Shown piece by piece: positions 1 through 7,321 of a stretch of DNA of 38,381 nt (the stretch's first letter is position 1; the number at the start of each line of letters is the position of its first letter). This DNA comes from Methylobacterium frigidaeris (lineage in GTDB: Bacteria > Pseudomonadota > Alphaproteobacteria > Rhizobiales > Beijerinckiaceae). The translations under genes and the position numbers were made by a program. A model generated the notes under the pieces. That model was given only the letters and a program-made list of their open reading frames with translations, was not told the origin of the DNA and did no database searches. The DNA is taken from contig NZ_BPQJ01000057.1 of assembly GCF_022179185.1 (NCBI RefSeq), forward strand, positions 1 through 38,381, read 5' to 3'.

Positions 1-29
1 CACAGGTTCAAATCCTGTCCCCGCAACCA
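1..29 (+). tRNA. 3' end of a tRNA, probably initiator tRNA-fMet (partial)
   Basis: Only the T arm and acceptor 3' strand are inside the window. The T stem ACAGG (2-6) pairs with CCTGT (14-18) around the loop TTCAAAT (7-13). The acceptor 3' strand CCCCGCA (19-25), discriminator A26 and encoded CCA (27-29) follow. The CCCCGCA-A-CCA end is that of bacterial initiator tRNA, where A72 is unpaired, but the anticodon lies outside, so identity is inferred. A second copy in the opposite orientation closes the window. Confidence 0.75.
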
Positions 30-37
30 AGATCATG

Positions 38-74
38 AAAAACCCCGCGAGGCTCTGAGCCTCGCGGGGTTTTT
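38..74 (+). terminator. Rho-independent terminator after the left tRNA
   Basis: The arms CCCCGCGAGGCT and AGCCTCGCGGGG are perfectly complementary around a three-base CTG loop, preceded by five A and followed by five T (70-74). It lies 9 bases after the tRNA CCA end, as expected for the end of an rRNA or tRNA transcript. Confidence 0.9.
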
Positions 75-118
75 CATGGCTTGCGACCGGTTTCAGCGCC
101 TGGTGACGGAGCAACTGG

Positions 119-533
119 TCAGGCAGCCTGCTTGGGTCGCTCGCGGTGACGGATGTCGGGCGGCTTGCCGTGCAGGTCAACCTCGTACCGGGATCGGCGT
201 GTCGTCGCCGTGCGGGACGTCGGAGCCGGAGATCACCTCCCGGCGCAGAAGGCGGTCAGGGATTGCAGCGTGGCCGCAGTCGCGCCGAGCCAGCCCGAAC
301 TCGACGCCGTCGCACGCGAAAATCTCGGCCTGACGATACAGCGGAAGATGATCGTCGAACTTCGCCACTGCGATGCGGGCCGGCAGCCCCGGACCCTGCC
401 CGCTCGCGGGGACCCGCATGGTGGGGCGTGGGCGCCTGGACCACCTGCTCCGCAGGCACGGCAGGCGAACGCCTCGCGCATGCGGCGCACGAGCTTGAAC
501 CGGGAGCGCGAGTTCGACTCGTGCTCCCTCAGA
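119..533 (-). pseudogene. Decayed IS66-family transposase (TnpC) fragment
   Basis: Read on the minus strand in three frames, this stretch gives pieces of the IS66 transposase in the right order. First is FKLVRRMREAFACRACGA (the zinc-finger-like region before the core), then VVQAPTPH, then ARIAVAKFDDHLPLYRQAEI (compare the family motif VxKYADHLPLYRQ), and finally HGDDTPIPV (family HADDTPVPV). At least two frameshifts separate the pieces. About 100 residues normally between the LPLYRQ and DDTPVPV motifs are missing. A short reading frame at 119-187, ending HRERPKQAA, follows and could not be assigned. No terminal inverted repeats were recognised, so this is a remnant. It abuts the end of the lyase gene at 529. 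Confidence 0.7.
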
Positions 534-1386
534 GCATGAACGGCCGTGCGGCAGCCTCGTAGGCGCCGTAGCCCAGCGTCGCGCTCAGCTCCGTGGGCGG
601 CAGGGCACCGTCCGCGGCCGACTGCCCGGCGGCGAGGGCGGCAAGCCCGCTGCGGATTCCCGCGACCGCCGGGGACAGGAGCCCCGTCGGGAAGGTGCCG
701 ATCTTCAGCCCGAGTTCCGCCGCCCGCGCTTGGCTCGGTGTTTCCCGCGGTGCGCCGGGGGACAGCACGGCGAAGTGCGGGCGTCCCCGGCTCGCCGCGA
801 CGGCCCGCCGGATCTCGGCCTCGTCGGCCGGCGAGTCGAGGAACAGGAGGTCGGCCCCTTCCTCCACGAACAGCTCGATGCGGCCGACCGCCTCCTCGAT
901 GCCCTGCGTCGGCCGGCAATCGGTGCGCGCCATCACAAGGATGCCGGACTCCTTCGCGGCCTCGACCGCGGCCCGGATCTTCATGCGCGCCTCGTCCCGC
1001 GGCAGGCAGGGCTTGCCGGCGGCGGTGAGGGCCCTCGGCGTGACCTTGTCCTCGATCAGCACGGCGGCGGCCCCGGCCCGGCCGTAGGCGCTCACGGTGC
1101 GCTGCACGTTGATCGCGTTGCCGTAGCCGTGGTCGCCATCCGCCAGCACCAGCGTGCCGGGGGCGGCACCGCGCACCATCTCGAGGGAGTTCAGCATCTC
1201 GCCGAAGGAGATCAGGTCGAGGTCCGGCCCGCCGAGCCTGGACGCAGCCACGCACGAGCCCGACATGAACGCGGTCGCGAAGCCGGCATTGGCCGCGAGC
1301 TTGGCGCTCAGGCCGTCCCAGACCGCCGGCATGACGATGAAACCGGGCTGGTCCAGCAGGGCGCGCAGGCGGTCGGGAGGTGTCAT
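529..1386 (-). CDS. Isocitrate lyase/PEP mutase family protein
   Basis: A 285-residue (beta/alpha)8-barrel protein of the ICL/PEP mutase superfamily, whose members cleave or form C-C or P-C bonds next to a carboxylate using Mg2+. The family signatures are PGFIVMPAVWDGLSAKLAA near the N-terminus, the metal-site region LADGDHGYGNAINV, the strand IEDKVTP and MARTDCRPT. The Cys-containing KKCGH/KRCGH loop of true isocitrate and methylisocitrate lyases is absent; DKVTPR is found instead. It is therefore more likely an oxaloacetate decarboxylase or phosphonate-type member, substrate unknown. The start at 1386 is chosen because AGGAG lies 8 bases upstream; an in-frame ATG at 1446 has no such support. 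It is divergent from the LysR gene, and a LysR composite operator at 1531-1570 faces it. Its 3' end touches an IS66 remnant. Confidence 0.85.
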   Translation of the reverse strand: MTPPDRLRALLDQPGFIVMPAVWDGLSAKLAANAGFATAFMSGSCVAASRLGGPDLDLISFGEMLNSLEMVRGAAPGTLVLADGDHGYGNAINVQRTVSAYGRAGAAAVLIEDKVTPRALTAAGKPCLPRDEARMKIRAAVEAAKESGILVMARTDCRPTQGIEEAVGRIELFVEEGADLLFLDSPADEAEIRRAVAASRGRPHFAVLSPGAPRETPSQARAAELGLKIGTFPTGLLSPAVAGIRSGLAALAAGQSAADGALPPTELSATLGYGAYEAAARPFML

Positions 1387-1530
1387 GGCGTGAGCTCCTG
1401 GCATGGTCCGCCGGGCCTTCGCGTGATCGGGACTCGGCCGCTCCAATCGGTTCAGCCCCCGGCACCGATCGTCGGCTCAACCCGCCCTGGCGGCGTCGGT
1501 CCCGAGCTCTACGGGAGGGGCGTGCCCATA

Positions 1531-1570
1531 GCCAAGACGGCTTTGCTCTGGCTTGATAGCGTTTCCCTAT
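1531..1570 (-). promoter_or_regulatory. Composite LysR-type operator, copy 1 (facing the lyase gene)
   Basis: Read on the minus strand from 1570: ATAGGGAAACGCTAT (ATAG/CTAT dyad, the ATA-N9-TAT form bound by Nac), a 9-base spacer, then GCAAAGCCGTCTTGGC (dyad GCAAA-N6-TTGGC with one mismatch). The spacing matches copies at 2541-2580 and 7318-7357 base for base. It lies between the divergent lyase (start 1386) and lysR (start 1609) genes. The orientation favours activation of the lyase gene, while overlap with the lysR leader would allow autoregulation. Confidence 0.75.
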
Positions 1571-1608
1571 GCCCCCGGTCGCGACGCCGCGCCCGTGAAG
1601 ACGAGCCC

Positions 1609-2544
1609 ATGAACTTCAAGCGCCTTCAGTACTTTCTGAAGATCGTCGACATCGGCAGCATGACGCAGGCCGCCGACGTGCTGCACGTGGCGCAGCCGGC
1701 GCTGAGTCAGCAGCTCGCCACCCTCGAGGCGGAGACCGGCCAGAAGCTCCTGGTGCGCACCACTCGCGGCGTCACGCCGACCGAGGCGGGCAAGGTGCTC
1801 TACCGTCACGCCCAGGCGATCATGCGTCAGTGCGACCAAGCCCGGGTCGACATGCGGGCGGCCGGCGAGGGCCTGTCCGGCGCGGTCTCCGTGGGCCTTG
1901 CGCCAGGAACCGCCGCCGCACATCTCGCGCTGCCGCTGCTGCGCGAGATGCGCGCCCGCCATCCCGGCATCGTGCCCTATCTCAACGAGACCTACGGCAC
2001 GACGCTCTCCGAACTCGTCATGAACGGTCGGATGGATCTCGCGGTCCTCTACGGCGGGACGATGGAGGTCCACGGACTCACCTTCCTGCCGCTCCTGCGC
2101 GAACCGCTCTACCTCGTCGGACCGGCCGGCATGACGCAGCGGCCCGATCCGGTTCCGCTGCGCGATGTCGGCAGCCTCGAACTGTATCTGCCGCGTCCCT
2201 ACAACGTCGTGCGCAAGCTCGTCGACGGCGCCTGCGCGGGGATCGACCTCGCGCCGCGCGTCGCCGCCGAGATCGAATCGGCCGACACCCTCAAGGCCGT
2301 CATCGCCGCGGGCCTCGGGGCGACGATTCTGCCCGAGTCGATGGCCCGGGAGGTGACGGCCTCGGCGCCGTCCTGGCGCGCCCGGATCGTCGAGCCGGCG
2401 ATCGAGGCGCCCCTCGCCCTGTGCCAATCCGACCACCTGCCGCTCTCCGAGCCCGCCCAGGCGGTCCGGGCACTGCTGCTGGAGCTGGTGCACGACTGGC
2501 CGCGGCACCTGCTCGCCGGCGGGACCACGGCGACGCGGCCATAA
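1609..2544 (+). CDS. LysR-family transcriptional regulator, Nac-like
   Basis: A 311-residue LysR-type regulator. Residues 1-60 form the winged helix-turn-helix (MNFKRLQYFLKIVDIGSMTQ, then AADVLHVAQPALSQQLATLE). The remainder is the periplasmic-binding-protein-like effector domain. The N-terminus closely resembles Nac, the nitrogen assimilation regulator, which binds ATA-N9-TAT. Three such sites lie in this window: 1556-1570, 2541-2555 and 7318-7332. It is transcribed divergently from the lyase gene and just ahead of the carboxylase/oxoprolinase operon, so those are its probable targets (inference). The effector is unknown; 5-oxoproline, glutamate or a related amide is plausible from context. 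The ATG at 1609 is the only start that leaves the HTH intact without a long extension, although its ribosome binding site is weak. The stop codon overlaps operator copy 2. Confidence 0.92.
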   Translation: MNFKRLQYFLKIVDIGSMTQAADVLHVAQPALSQQLATLEAETGQKLLVRTTRGVTPTEAGKVLYRHAQAIMRQCDQARVDMRAAGEGLSGAVSVGLAPGTAAAHLALPLLREMRARHPGIVPYLNETYGTTLSELVMNGRMDLAVLYGGTMEVHGLTFLPLLREPLYLVGPAGMTQRPDPVPLRDVGSLELYLPRPYNVVRKLVDGACAGIDLAPRVAAEIESADTLKAVIAAGLGATILPESMAREVTASAPSWRARIVEPAIEAPLALCQSDHLPLSEPAQAVRALLLELVHDWPRHLLAGGTTATRP

Positions 2545-2580
2545 CCGGCCCTTATCGGCGCAGTGCCAATCCCTCTTGGC
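2541..2580 (+). promoter_or_regulatory. Composite LysR-type operator, copy 2 (carboxylase/Pxp operon)
   Basis: ATAACCGGCCCTTAT (2541-2555; ATA-N9-TAT), a 9-base spacer, then the perfect dyad GCCAATCCCTCTTGGC (2565-2580). GTCACTA begins 54 bases after the first base, the same offset as GTCACCTA after copy 3, and may be the -10 region. This would put the first dyad near -60 and the second near -35, as in LysR-activated promoters. The ATA overlaps the lysR stop codon (2542-2544). Confidence 0.8.
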
Positions 2581-2646
2581 GCCTGGCCGGACGCGTCACT
2601 AGCGTGCCTCACGAGCGGCCGGACCGGCCGACAGATGGCACCTGCA

Positions 2647-3096
2647 ATGACCATGGACGAGATCAAGGCGCTGATCGACGCGATGGCCGCGTCCGATCTC
2701 GCCGAGATGGAGATCGCGAAGGACGGCTGGACCCTGCGACTGGCGCGCCCGGCCGGACGCGCAACTGGGACGGCGACCGAACCCGCGGATCCCGCACCCG
2801 AGGCGTCCCGATCCGGGCGCCACGAGGCCGGAGGCCCGGCCCCGGCGCCCGCGCCGGCCGCCGCGAACGACGTGCGCGCGCCGCTGGCGGGCCTCGCCTA
2901 TCTGGCGCCCTCCGCCGAGGCGCAGCCCTTCGTCGCGGTGGGACAGGCCGTCGAGGCGGGCGCCCTGCTCTGCACCGTCGAGGCGATGAAGACCTTCCAC
3001 GAGGTCCGTGCCGCCCGCGCCGGGATGATCGCGGCGGTCCTCGTCGCCTCCGGCGACGAGGTCGAGGGCGGCCAGCCGCTGTTTCGCTTGGCGTGA
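2647..3096 (+). CDS. Biotin carboxyl carrier protein (BCCP) of a split carboxylase
   Basis: A 149-residue carrier protein. The N-terminal part (TMDEIKALIDAMAASDLAEM and following to about residue 40) is a leader helix and strand typical of AccB-like proteins linked to Pxp genes. A Pro/Ala-rich linker (about 40-75) precedes the C-terminal biotinyl/lipoyl domain. The acceptor motif VEAMKT is present, with the biotinylated lysine at about residue 115, 35 residues from the C-terminus as is usual. It carries carboxybiotin between the adjacent biotin carboxylase and an acceptor enzyme, probably PxpB/PxpC (inference), not acetyl-CoA carboxylase. The start is uncertain: ATGs at 2635, 2647 and 2653 are in frame and none has a strong ribosome binding site. 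It is the first gene of the operon ending at 7321. Confidence 0.88.
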   Translation: MTMDEIKALIDAMAASDLAEMEIAKDGWTLRLARPAGRATGTATEPADPAPEASRSGRHEAGGPAPAPAPAAANDVRAPLAGLAYLAPSAEAQPFVAVGQAVEAGALLCTVEAMKTFHEVRAARAGMIAAVLVASGDEVEGGQPLFRLA

Positions 3097-3103
3097 GGGA
3101 GCG

Positions 3104-4453
3104 ATGTTCGATACCGTCCTCATCGCCAATCGCGGCGAGATCGCGCTTCGGATCCAGCGGGCCTGCCGAATGCTGGGCCTGCGCACCGTCGCGGCCTACT
3201 CGGAGGCCGACCGGGATGCGCCCCACGTGCGGCACGCCGACGTCGCGGTCTGCGTCGGCCCGGCCCCGGCCGGGCGCAGCTACCTCGACGCGACCGCGCT
3301 CCTCCTCGCCGCCCGGGCCACCGGAGCGGGCGCGATCCATCCCGGCTACGGCTTCCTGTCCGAGAACGCCGACTTCGCCGCGCGGGTGACCGAGGCCGGC
3401 CTCGTCTTCATCGGTCCGGACGCGGCCTGCATCCGCACCATGGGCGACAAGGTCGCCGCCAAGGCGGCGATGCGCGAGGCCGGCGTGCCCTGCGTGCCGG
3501 GCTCGGAGGGCGCCCTGCCCGACGATCCGGACGCGATCCGCCGCATCGCCGCCGAGACCGGCTATCCCGTCCTCCTCAAGGCGGCGGGCGGCGGGGGCGG
3601 GCGTGGCATGCGCGTCGTGCGAGAGGAGGAAGCCCTCCTCGACACCCTGGCGCTGGTGCGGGAGGAGGCGCGGCGCGCCTTCGGCAACCCGGCGATCTAC
3701 GTCGAGAAGTTCCTCTCCACCCCGCGCCACGTCGAGATCCAGGTGATCGGCGACGGCCGGGGCAACGCGGTCTGGCTCGGCACCCGCGACTGCTCGCTGC
3801 AGCGCCGGCACCAGAAGGTGCTGGAGGAGGCCCCGGCCCCGGGTCTCGACGCAGCGAGCGTGGCCGATGTCGGCGGGCGCTGCGTCGAGGCCTGCCGCCG
3901 CCTCGGCTACAGCGGCGCCGGCACCTTCGAGTTCCTGGTCGAGGATGGCCGCTTCTACTTCATCGAGATGAACACCCGGGTGCAGGTCGAGCACCCGGTG
4001 ACCGAGATGGTGACGGGCCTCGACATCGTCGCGGAGGGGATCCGCGTCGCCCGCGGCGAGCCCCTGAGCCTGCGCCAGTCCGACATCGCCGCCCGCGGCC
4101 ACGCCGTCGAGTGCCGGATCAACGCCGAGGACCCCGCCACCTTCGCCCCCTCCCCGGGCCGGATCGCACGCTTCGACCTGCCGGGCGGCCCGGGCGTGCG
4201 GGTCGACAGCCACGTCGGCGCCGGCAGCGTGGTGCCGCCGCACTACGACTCGCTGGTCGCCAAGCTGATTGTGCACGGGGCCACCCGTCACGAGGCCCTG
4301 GCCCGCCTGCGCGTCGCCCTGTCCGAGACGCGGATCGAGGGCATCGCCACCAACCTGCCCCTCCACGTCCGCATCCTCGCCGATGCGGGCTTCCAGGCCG
4401 GCGGGGTCGACATCCACCACCTCGAGGCGATGCTGGGGCGCGCGGCGGCATGA
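3104..4453 (+). CDS. Biotin carboxylase subunit (AccC-like)
   Basis: A 449-residue ATP-grasp biotin carboxylase, the usual AccC length; it carboxylates biotin on BCCP using ATP and bicarbonate. Visible motifs are FDTVLIANRGEIALRIQRAC at the N-terminus, HPGYGFLSENADFA, the glycine-rich ATP loop AAGGGGGRGMR near residue 165, FIEMNTRVQVEHPVTEM, and the C-terminal INAEDP and SPGRI segments. The start is supported by GAGGGAG just upstream of the ATG, 7 bases after the BCCP stop. Its 3' end overlaps pxpB by ATGA. Its partners here are KipI/KipA (AHS1/AHS2) homologues and no carboxyltransferase AccA/AccD, so it more likely serves a urea carboxylase-like reaction than fatty acid synthesis. Confidence 0.95.
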   Translation: MFDTVLIANRGEIALRIQRACRMLGLRTVAAYSEADRDAPHVRHADVAVCVGPAPAGRSYLDATALLLAARATGAGAIHPGYGFLSENADFAARVTEAGLVFIGPDAACIRTMGDKVAAKAAMREAGVPCVPGSEGALPDDPDAIRRIAAETGYPVLLKAAGGGGGRGMRVVREEEALLDTLALVREEARRAFGNPAIYVEKFLSTPRHVEIQVIGDGRGNAVWLGTRDCSLQRRHQKVLEEAPAPGLDAASVADVGGRCVEACRRLGYSGAGTFEFLVEDGRFYFIEMNTRVQVEHPVTEMVTGLDIVAEGIRVARGEPLSLRQSDIAARGHAVECRINAEDPATFAPSPGRIARFDLPGGPGVRVDSHVGAGSVVPPHYDSLVAKLIVHGATRHEALARLRVALSETRIEGIATNLPLHVRILADAGFQAGGVDIHHLEAMLGRAAA

Positions 4454-5142
4454 ACGGACGAAATCCGATCCTCGCCGAGGCGCCGACCGAGCCCATGACG
4501 GGCATCAGCCTGCTCGGCACCACGGCGCTCCTGTTCGAGGCGCCGGGCGAGACGAGCCTGGCGGTGCAGCGCCGGATCTGGTCGCTGGCCCGCGAGGCCG
4601 AGACCTGGCCGGAGGTGCGCGAGGCGGTGCCGGGGGTGAACAACCTGCTCGTGACGTGGCGCGAGCCGCCCCGCCGCCTCGCGGCGATCGTCGAGCGCCT
4701 CGCCGCCGCCTGGGAGACCGCCTCCCCCCTCGCTCTCGAAGGCCGCACCGTCGAGCTGCCGGTGGTCTATGGCGGCGAGGGCGGGCTGCACATGGCCGAC
4801 GTCGTCGCCCATACCGGCCTCTCCCCGGAGGCGATCGCCGAGATCCACGCCGCCCCGGTCTACCCGGTCTACGCGCTGGGGAGCCACCCGGGCTACTGCT
4901 ACCTCGGCGGCATGGATCCGCGGATCGCCACGCCGCGGCGCAAGGTGCCGGTGCTGCGCATCCCGGGCGGCGCCGTGTCGATCGGCGGCGCGCAGACCGG
5001 GGTCTCGGCCTCGCCGGGCCCGAGCGGCTGGAACACCATCGGGTCGACCGACATGATCTTCTTCGACGCGGCCCGCACGCCGCCGGCGCTGCTCCAGCCC
5101 GGCGACAGCATCCGCTTCCGCATCGCCGGGGTGGTGCGATGA
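4450..5142 (+). CDS. pxpB: 5-oxoprolinase subunit B (KipI/AHS1 family)
   Basis: A 230-residue protein of the KipI/AHS1 family, one part of the ATP-dependent 5-oxoprolinase PxpABC that opens 5-oxoproline to glutamate; the same fold forms part of the carboxyltransferase region of urea carboxylase. Signature stretches are SLLGTTALLFEAP, VNNLLVTW, GSHPGYCYLGGMDPRIATPR, AVSIGGAQTG and PSGWNTIG. The start is the ATG overlapping the stop of the biotin carboxylase gene (ATGA at 4450), and the end overlaps pxpC in the same way, which indicates translational coupling. The downstream protein is the matching AHS2 subunit, with which it forms a heterodimer in characterised systems. Confidence 0.92.
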   Translation: MNGRNPILAEAPTEPMTGISLLGTTALLFEAPGETSLAVQRRIWSLAREAETWPEVREAVPGVNNLLVTWREPPRRLAAIVERLAAAWETASPLALEGRTVELPVVYGGEGGLHMADVVAHTGLSPEAIAEIHAAPVYPVYALGSHPGYCYLGGMDPRIATPRRKVPVLRIPGGAVSIGGAQTGVSASPGPSGWNTIGSTDMIFFDAARTPPALLQPGDSIRFRIAGVVR

Positions 5143-6122
5143 TCCGCCTCCTCGCCTGCGGCGCGCTCGCCACCGTGCAGGATCGCGGGCGCCTGGGCGC
5201 CCTGCGCTGGGGCGTCGGAACGGCCGGCGCCATGGACGCCCCGGCGCTGGCCGCCGGCAACCTCCTCGTCGGCAACGCGGACGAGGCGGCCGGCATCGAG
5301 GTCCAGGTGCTGCCGCTCGAGATCCGGTTCGAGGCCGCCGCCGCCTTCGCGGTCACCGGGGCCGATTGCACGGCGACGCTCGACGGGGTCCTGGTCCTGC
5401 CCTGGACCGCGGCGCGGGCGCGGGCCGGCGCGACCCTGCGCCTCGACCGGCCGGCGGCGTTCCGGGCCTGGGGGGCGCGGTCCTATCTCTGCGTGGCCGG
5501 GGGGATCGACGTGCCGATGGTCCTCGGCTCGCGGGCGACGCAGCTGCGCGGGGCGATCGGCGGCCTCGAGGGCCGGGCGCTCCGGGCGGGCGACGCGCTG
5601 CCCGTCGGCCGCGCTGCCGAGGGACCGCCGCCCGGGACCGGGCTGGTGCCGCCGGCGATCGCCCTGCCGCGCGCGGTCGACGGCGTTCCGGCCCTGCGGG
5701 TGCTGCCCGCCGCCGAGTACGACCGCTACACCACGGATTCGCTCGCGGCGTTCTGGGGCGAGCCCTGGCGGATCACGCCGCAGAGCGACCGCTACGGCTT
5801 CCGGCTCGCCGGGCCGACCCTCGTGCCCCTGCGACCTCTGGAGCTTCGCTCGCACGGGATCGTGCCGGGCGTGATCCAGGTGCCGCATGGCGGTCAGCCG
5901 ATCATCCAGATGTGCGACGCCCAGCCCTCAGGCGGCTATCCGAAGATCGGCACCGTCATCGAGGCGGATCTCTGGCGTCTCGCCCAGGCACCGATCGGCA
6001 GCCGGATCCGCTTCGTCGAGACCGGCTGGGACGAGGCGCTCGCCGCCCGCGACGCACTGGACGGCTGGCTCGCCGCGGCCCGGCGCGACCTCTCCTGCCT
6101 CTCGCCCCGGAGCGCCGCATGA
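5139..6122 (+). CDS. pxpC: 5-oxoprolinase subunit C (KipA/AHS2 family)
   Basis: A 327-residue KipA/AHS2 protein, typical length for PxpC. Family motifs are ATVQDRGRLGALRWGV at the N-terminus, AMDAPALAAGNLLVGN, YLCVAGGIDVPMVLGSRAT in the middle, ITPQSDRYGFRLAG, and PIIQMCDAQPSGGYPKIGTV near residue 280. With PxpB it should form the subunit pair that activates the lactam, or accepts a carboxyl group if it works with the biotin proteins of the same operon. The start ATG overlaps the pxpB stop, and its own stop overlaps the next start (ATGA at 6119). Nothing indicates truncation. Confidence 0.93.
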   Translation: MIRLLACGALATVQDRGRLGALRWGVGTAGAMDAPALAAGNLLVGNADEAAGIEVQVLPLEIRFEAAAAFAVTGADCTATLDGVLVLPWTAARARAGATLRLDRPAAFRAWGARSYLCVAGGIDVPMVLGSRATQLRGAIGGLEGRALRAGDALPVGRAAEGPPPGTGLVPPAIALPRAVDGVPALRVLPAAEYDRYTTDSLAAFWGEPWRITPQSDRYGFRLAGPTLVPLRPLELRSHGIVPGVIQVPHGGQPIIQMCDAQPSGGYPKIGTVIEADLWRLAQAPIGSRIRFVETGWDEALAARDALDGWLAAARRDLSCLSPRSAA

Positions 6123-6541
6123 CCTCGCCGCTCGCCCGCATCCCCGAGCTCGCCGCGTGGCTCGCCGCGTCCGGCATCGATGAGCTCGAGCTCCGGGGCC
6201 CGGAGGGACAGGTGCGCCTCGCGCGCGGAATTGGCCCAAGTGGAAGCGGCGGGTCCACGGCTGCGGCGGCCGGCCCCTCGCCGCGGGCGGAGCCCGCCCC
6301 CGGGACCGTCCGCTCGCCGGGCGTCGGTCACTTCCTTCCGGCCCATCCGCTGCGCGCCGAATCCCTCGTCGTCCCGGGCGAGCGGATCGCCGCCGGGCAG
6401 CCGGTCGGGCTCCTGCGCGTCGGGGCCCTGCTCCTCACCGTGACGGCGCCCCGCGCCGGTACCGTCATCCGGGTCGTCGCGCCGGAGGGCGCCCTCGTCG
6501 GCTACGGCGACCCGCTCATCGATGTCCGGCCGGAGGAGTAG
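6119..6541 (+). CDS. BCCP-like protein lacking the biotinylation lysine
   Basis: A 140-residue paralogue of the BCCP at 2647. The N-terminal segment (IPELAAWLAASGIDELELRG) mirrors that of the first BCCP (IKALIDAMAASDLAEMEIAK). A Ser/Pro/Ala linker follows, then a C-terminal biotinyl/lipoyl-like domain ending VGYGDPLIDVRPEE. Where the true BCCP has VEAMKT, this one has VGALLLTV, and about three residues of the hairpin are missing, so it cannot be biotinylated at the usual site. The reading frame is intact and coupled to pxpC by ATGA, which suggests a retained structural or regulatory role rather than decay (inference). pxpA follows three bases after its stop. Annotation pipelines would probably call it an acetyl-CoA carboxylase carrier subunit, which would mislead. 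Confidence 0.85.
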   Translation: MTSPLARIPELAAWLAASGIDELELRGPEGQVRLARGIGPSGSGGSTAAAAGPSPRAEPAPGTVRSPGVGHFLPAHPLRAESLVVPGERIAAGQPVGLLRVGALLLTVTAPRAGTVIRVVAPEGALVGYGDPLIDVRPEE

Positions 6542-6544
6542 GCC

Positions 6545-7321
6545 ATGCAGATCGACCTCAACGCCGATCTCGGCGAGGGCTACGGCCCCTGGCGGATGGG
6601 GGACGACGAGGCCCTCCTCGACGTCCTGTCCTCGGCCAACATCGCCTGCGGCTTCCACGCCGGCGACCCGCTCATCATGGAGCGCACGGTCCGGGCAGCG
6701 GTGGCGCGGGGCGTCGACATCGGCGCCCATGTCGGCTTTCCCGACCGCCAGGGCTTCGGCCGCCGGGTGATGCAGGTCGAGCGCGACGAGCTGTGCGCGA
6801 TGGTCGTCTACCAGCTCGGCGCCCTCGCCGGCATCGCCCGGGCGCAGGGCGCGCGGGTGACCCACATGAGCTTCCACGGCGCGCTCGGCAACATGGCGGC
6901 GGCGGACGCGGCGCTGGCCGCGCCCCTCGTCGCGGCGGTGGCCCGGTTCGACCCGCAGCTGACGGTCCTCACCTCGCCGAGCCGCGCGCTCGAGCAGGCC
7001 GCGGCGGCTCACGGCCTGCGCATCGCGAAGACCTTCCTGGCCGACCGGGCCTGCGACCGCGACGGTCTCCTGGTGCCGCGCCGGCTGCCGGGTGCGGTGA
7101 TCCACGACGAGGCGCAGGTGCTGGAGCGGGTGCGCCGGCTGCTCGCCGAGGGTGTCGTCGTCACGCACGAGGGCGAGCGCCTGCCGCTTCGGCCGCACGC
7201 GATCCTGGTCCACGGCGACACCCCCGGCGCGGTCACCCTCGCCCGGGCGGTGCGCGCTGCCGTCGCGGAGGCCGGAGGAGAGGTCGTTCCCCTGTCGCAC
7301 CAGAATGCGGCGTCAACATAA
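6545..7321 (+). CDS. pxpA: 5-oxoprolinase subunit A (LamB/YcsF family)
   Basis: A 258-residue LamB/YcsF family protein, normal length for PxpA, the subunit that acts with PxpB and PxpC in ATP-dependent cleavage of 5-oxoproline to glutamate. Diagnostic motifs are QIDLNADLGEGYGPW at the N-terminus, LSSANIACGFHAGDP, GAHVGFPDRQGFGRR, SFHGALGNMAA, AKTFLADRAC and ILVHGDTPGAV near the C-terminus. It is the last gene of the operon beginning at 2647. Its TAA stop (7319-7321) lies inside operator copy 3, so the next transcription unit begins immediately behind it. No terminator is visible between them, and read-through into the SDR/transporter genes is possible. Confidence 0.94.
   Translation: MQIDLNADLGEGYGPWRMGDDEALLDVLSSANIACGFHAGDPLIMERTVRAAVARGVDIGAHVGFPDRQGFGRRVMQVERDELCAMVVYQLGALAGIARAQGARVTHMSFHGALGNMAAADAALAAPLVAAVARFDPQLTVLTSPSRALEQAAAAHGLRIAKTFLADRACDRDGLLVPRRLPGAVIHDEAQVLERVRRLLAEGVVVTHEGERLPLRPHAILVHGDTPGAVTLARAVRAAVAEAGGEVVPLSHQNAAST

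Noticed and set aside
233..1480. 415-codon minus-strand frame over the lyase gene
   Set aside because: Only its last part matters, because it carries one piece of the IS66 remnant; the rest is an antisense-type shadow of the lyase gene.
2663..4420. 585-codon minus-strand open frame opposite the BCCP and biotin carboxylase genes
   Set aside because: It is a GC-rich shadow of two unmistakable genes and has no recognisable domain.
3104..4453. AccC of acetyl-CoA carboxylase for fatty acid synthesis
   Set aside because: The operon partners are PxpB, PxpC and PxpA, with no carboxyltransferase subunits.
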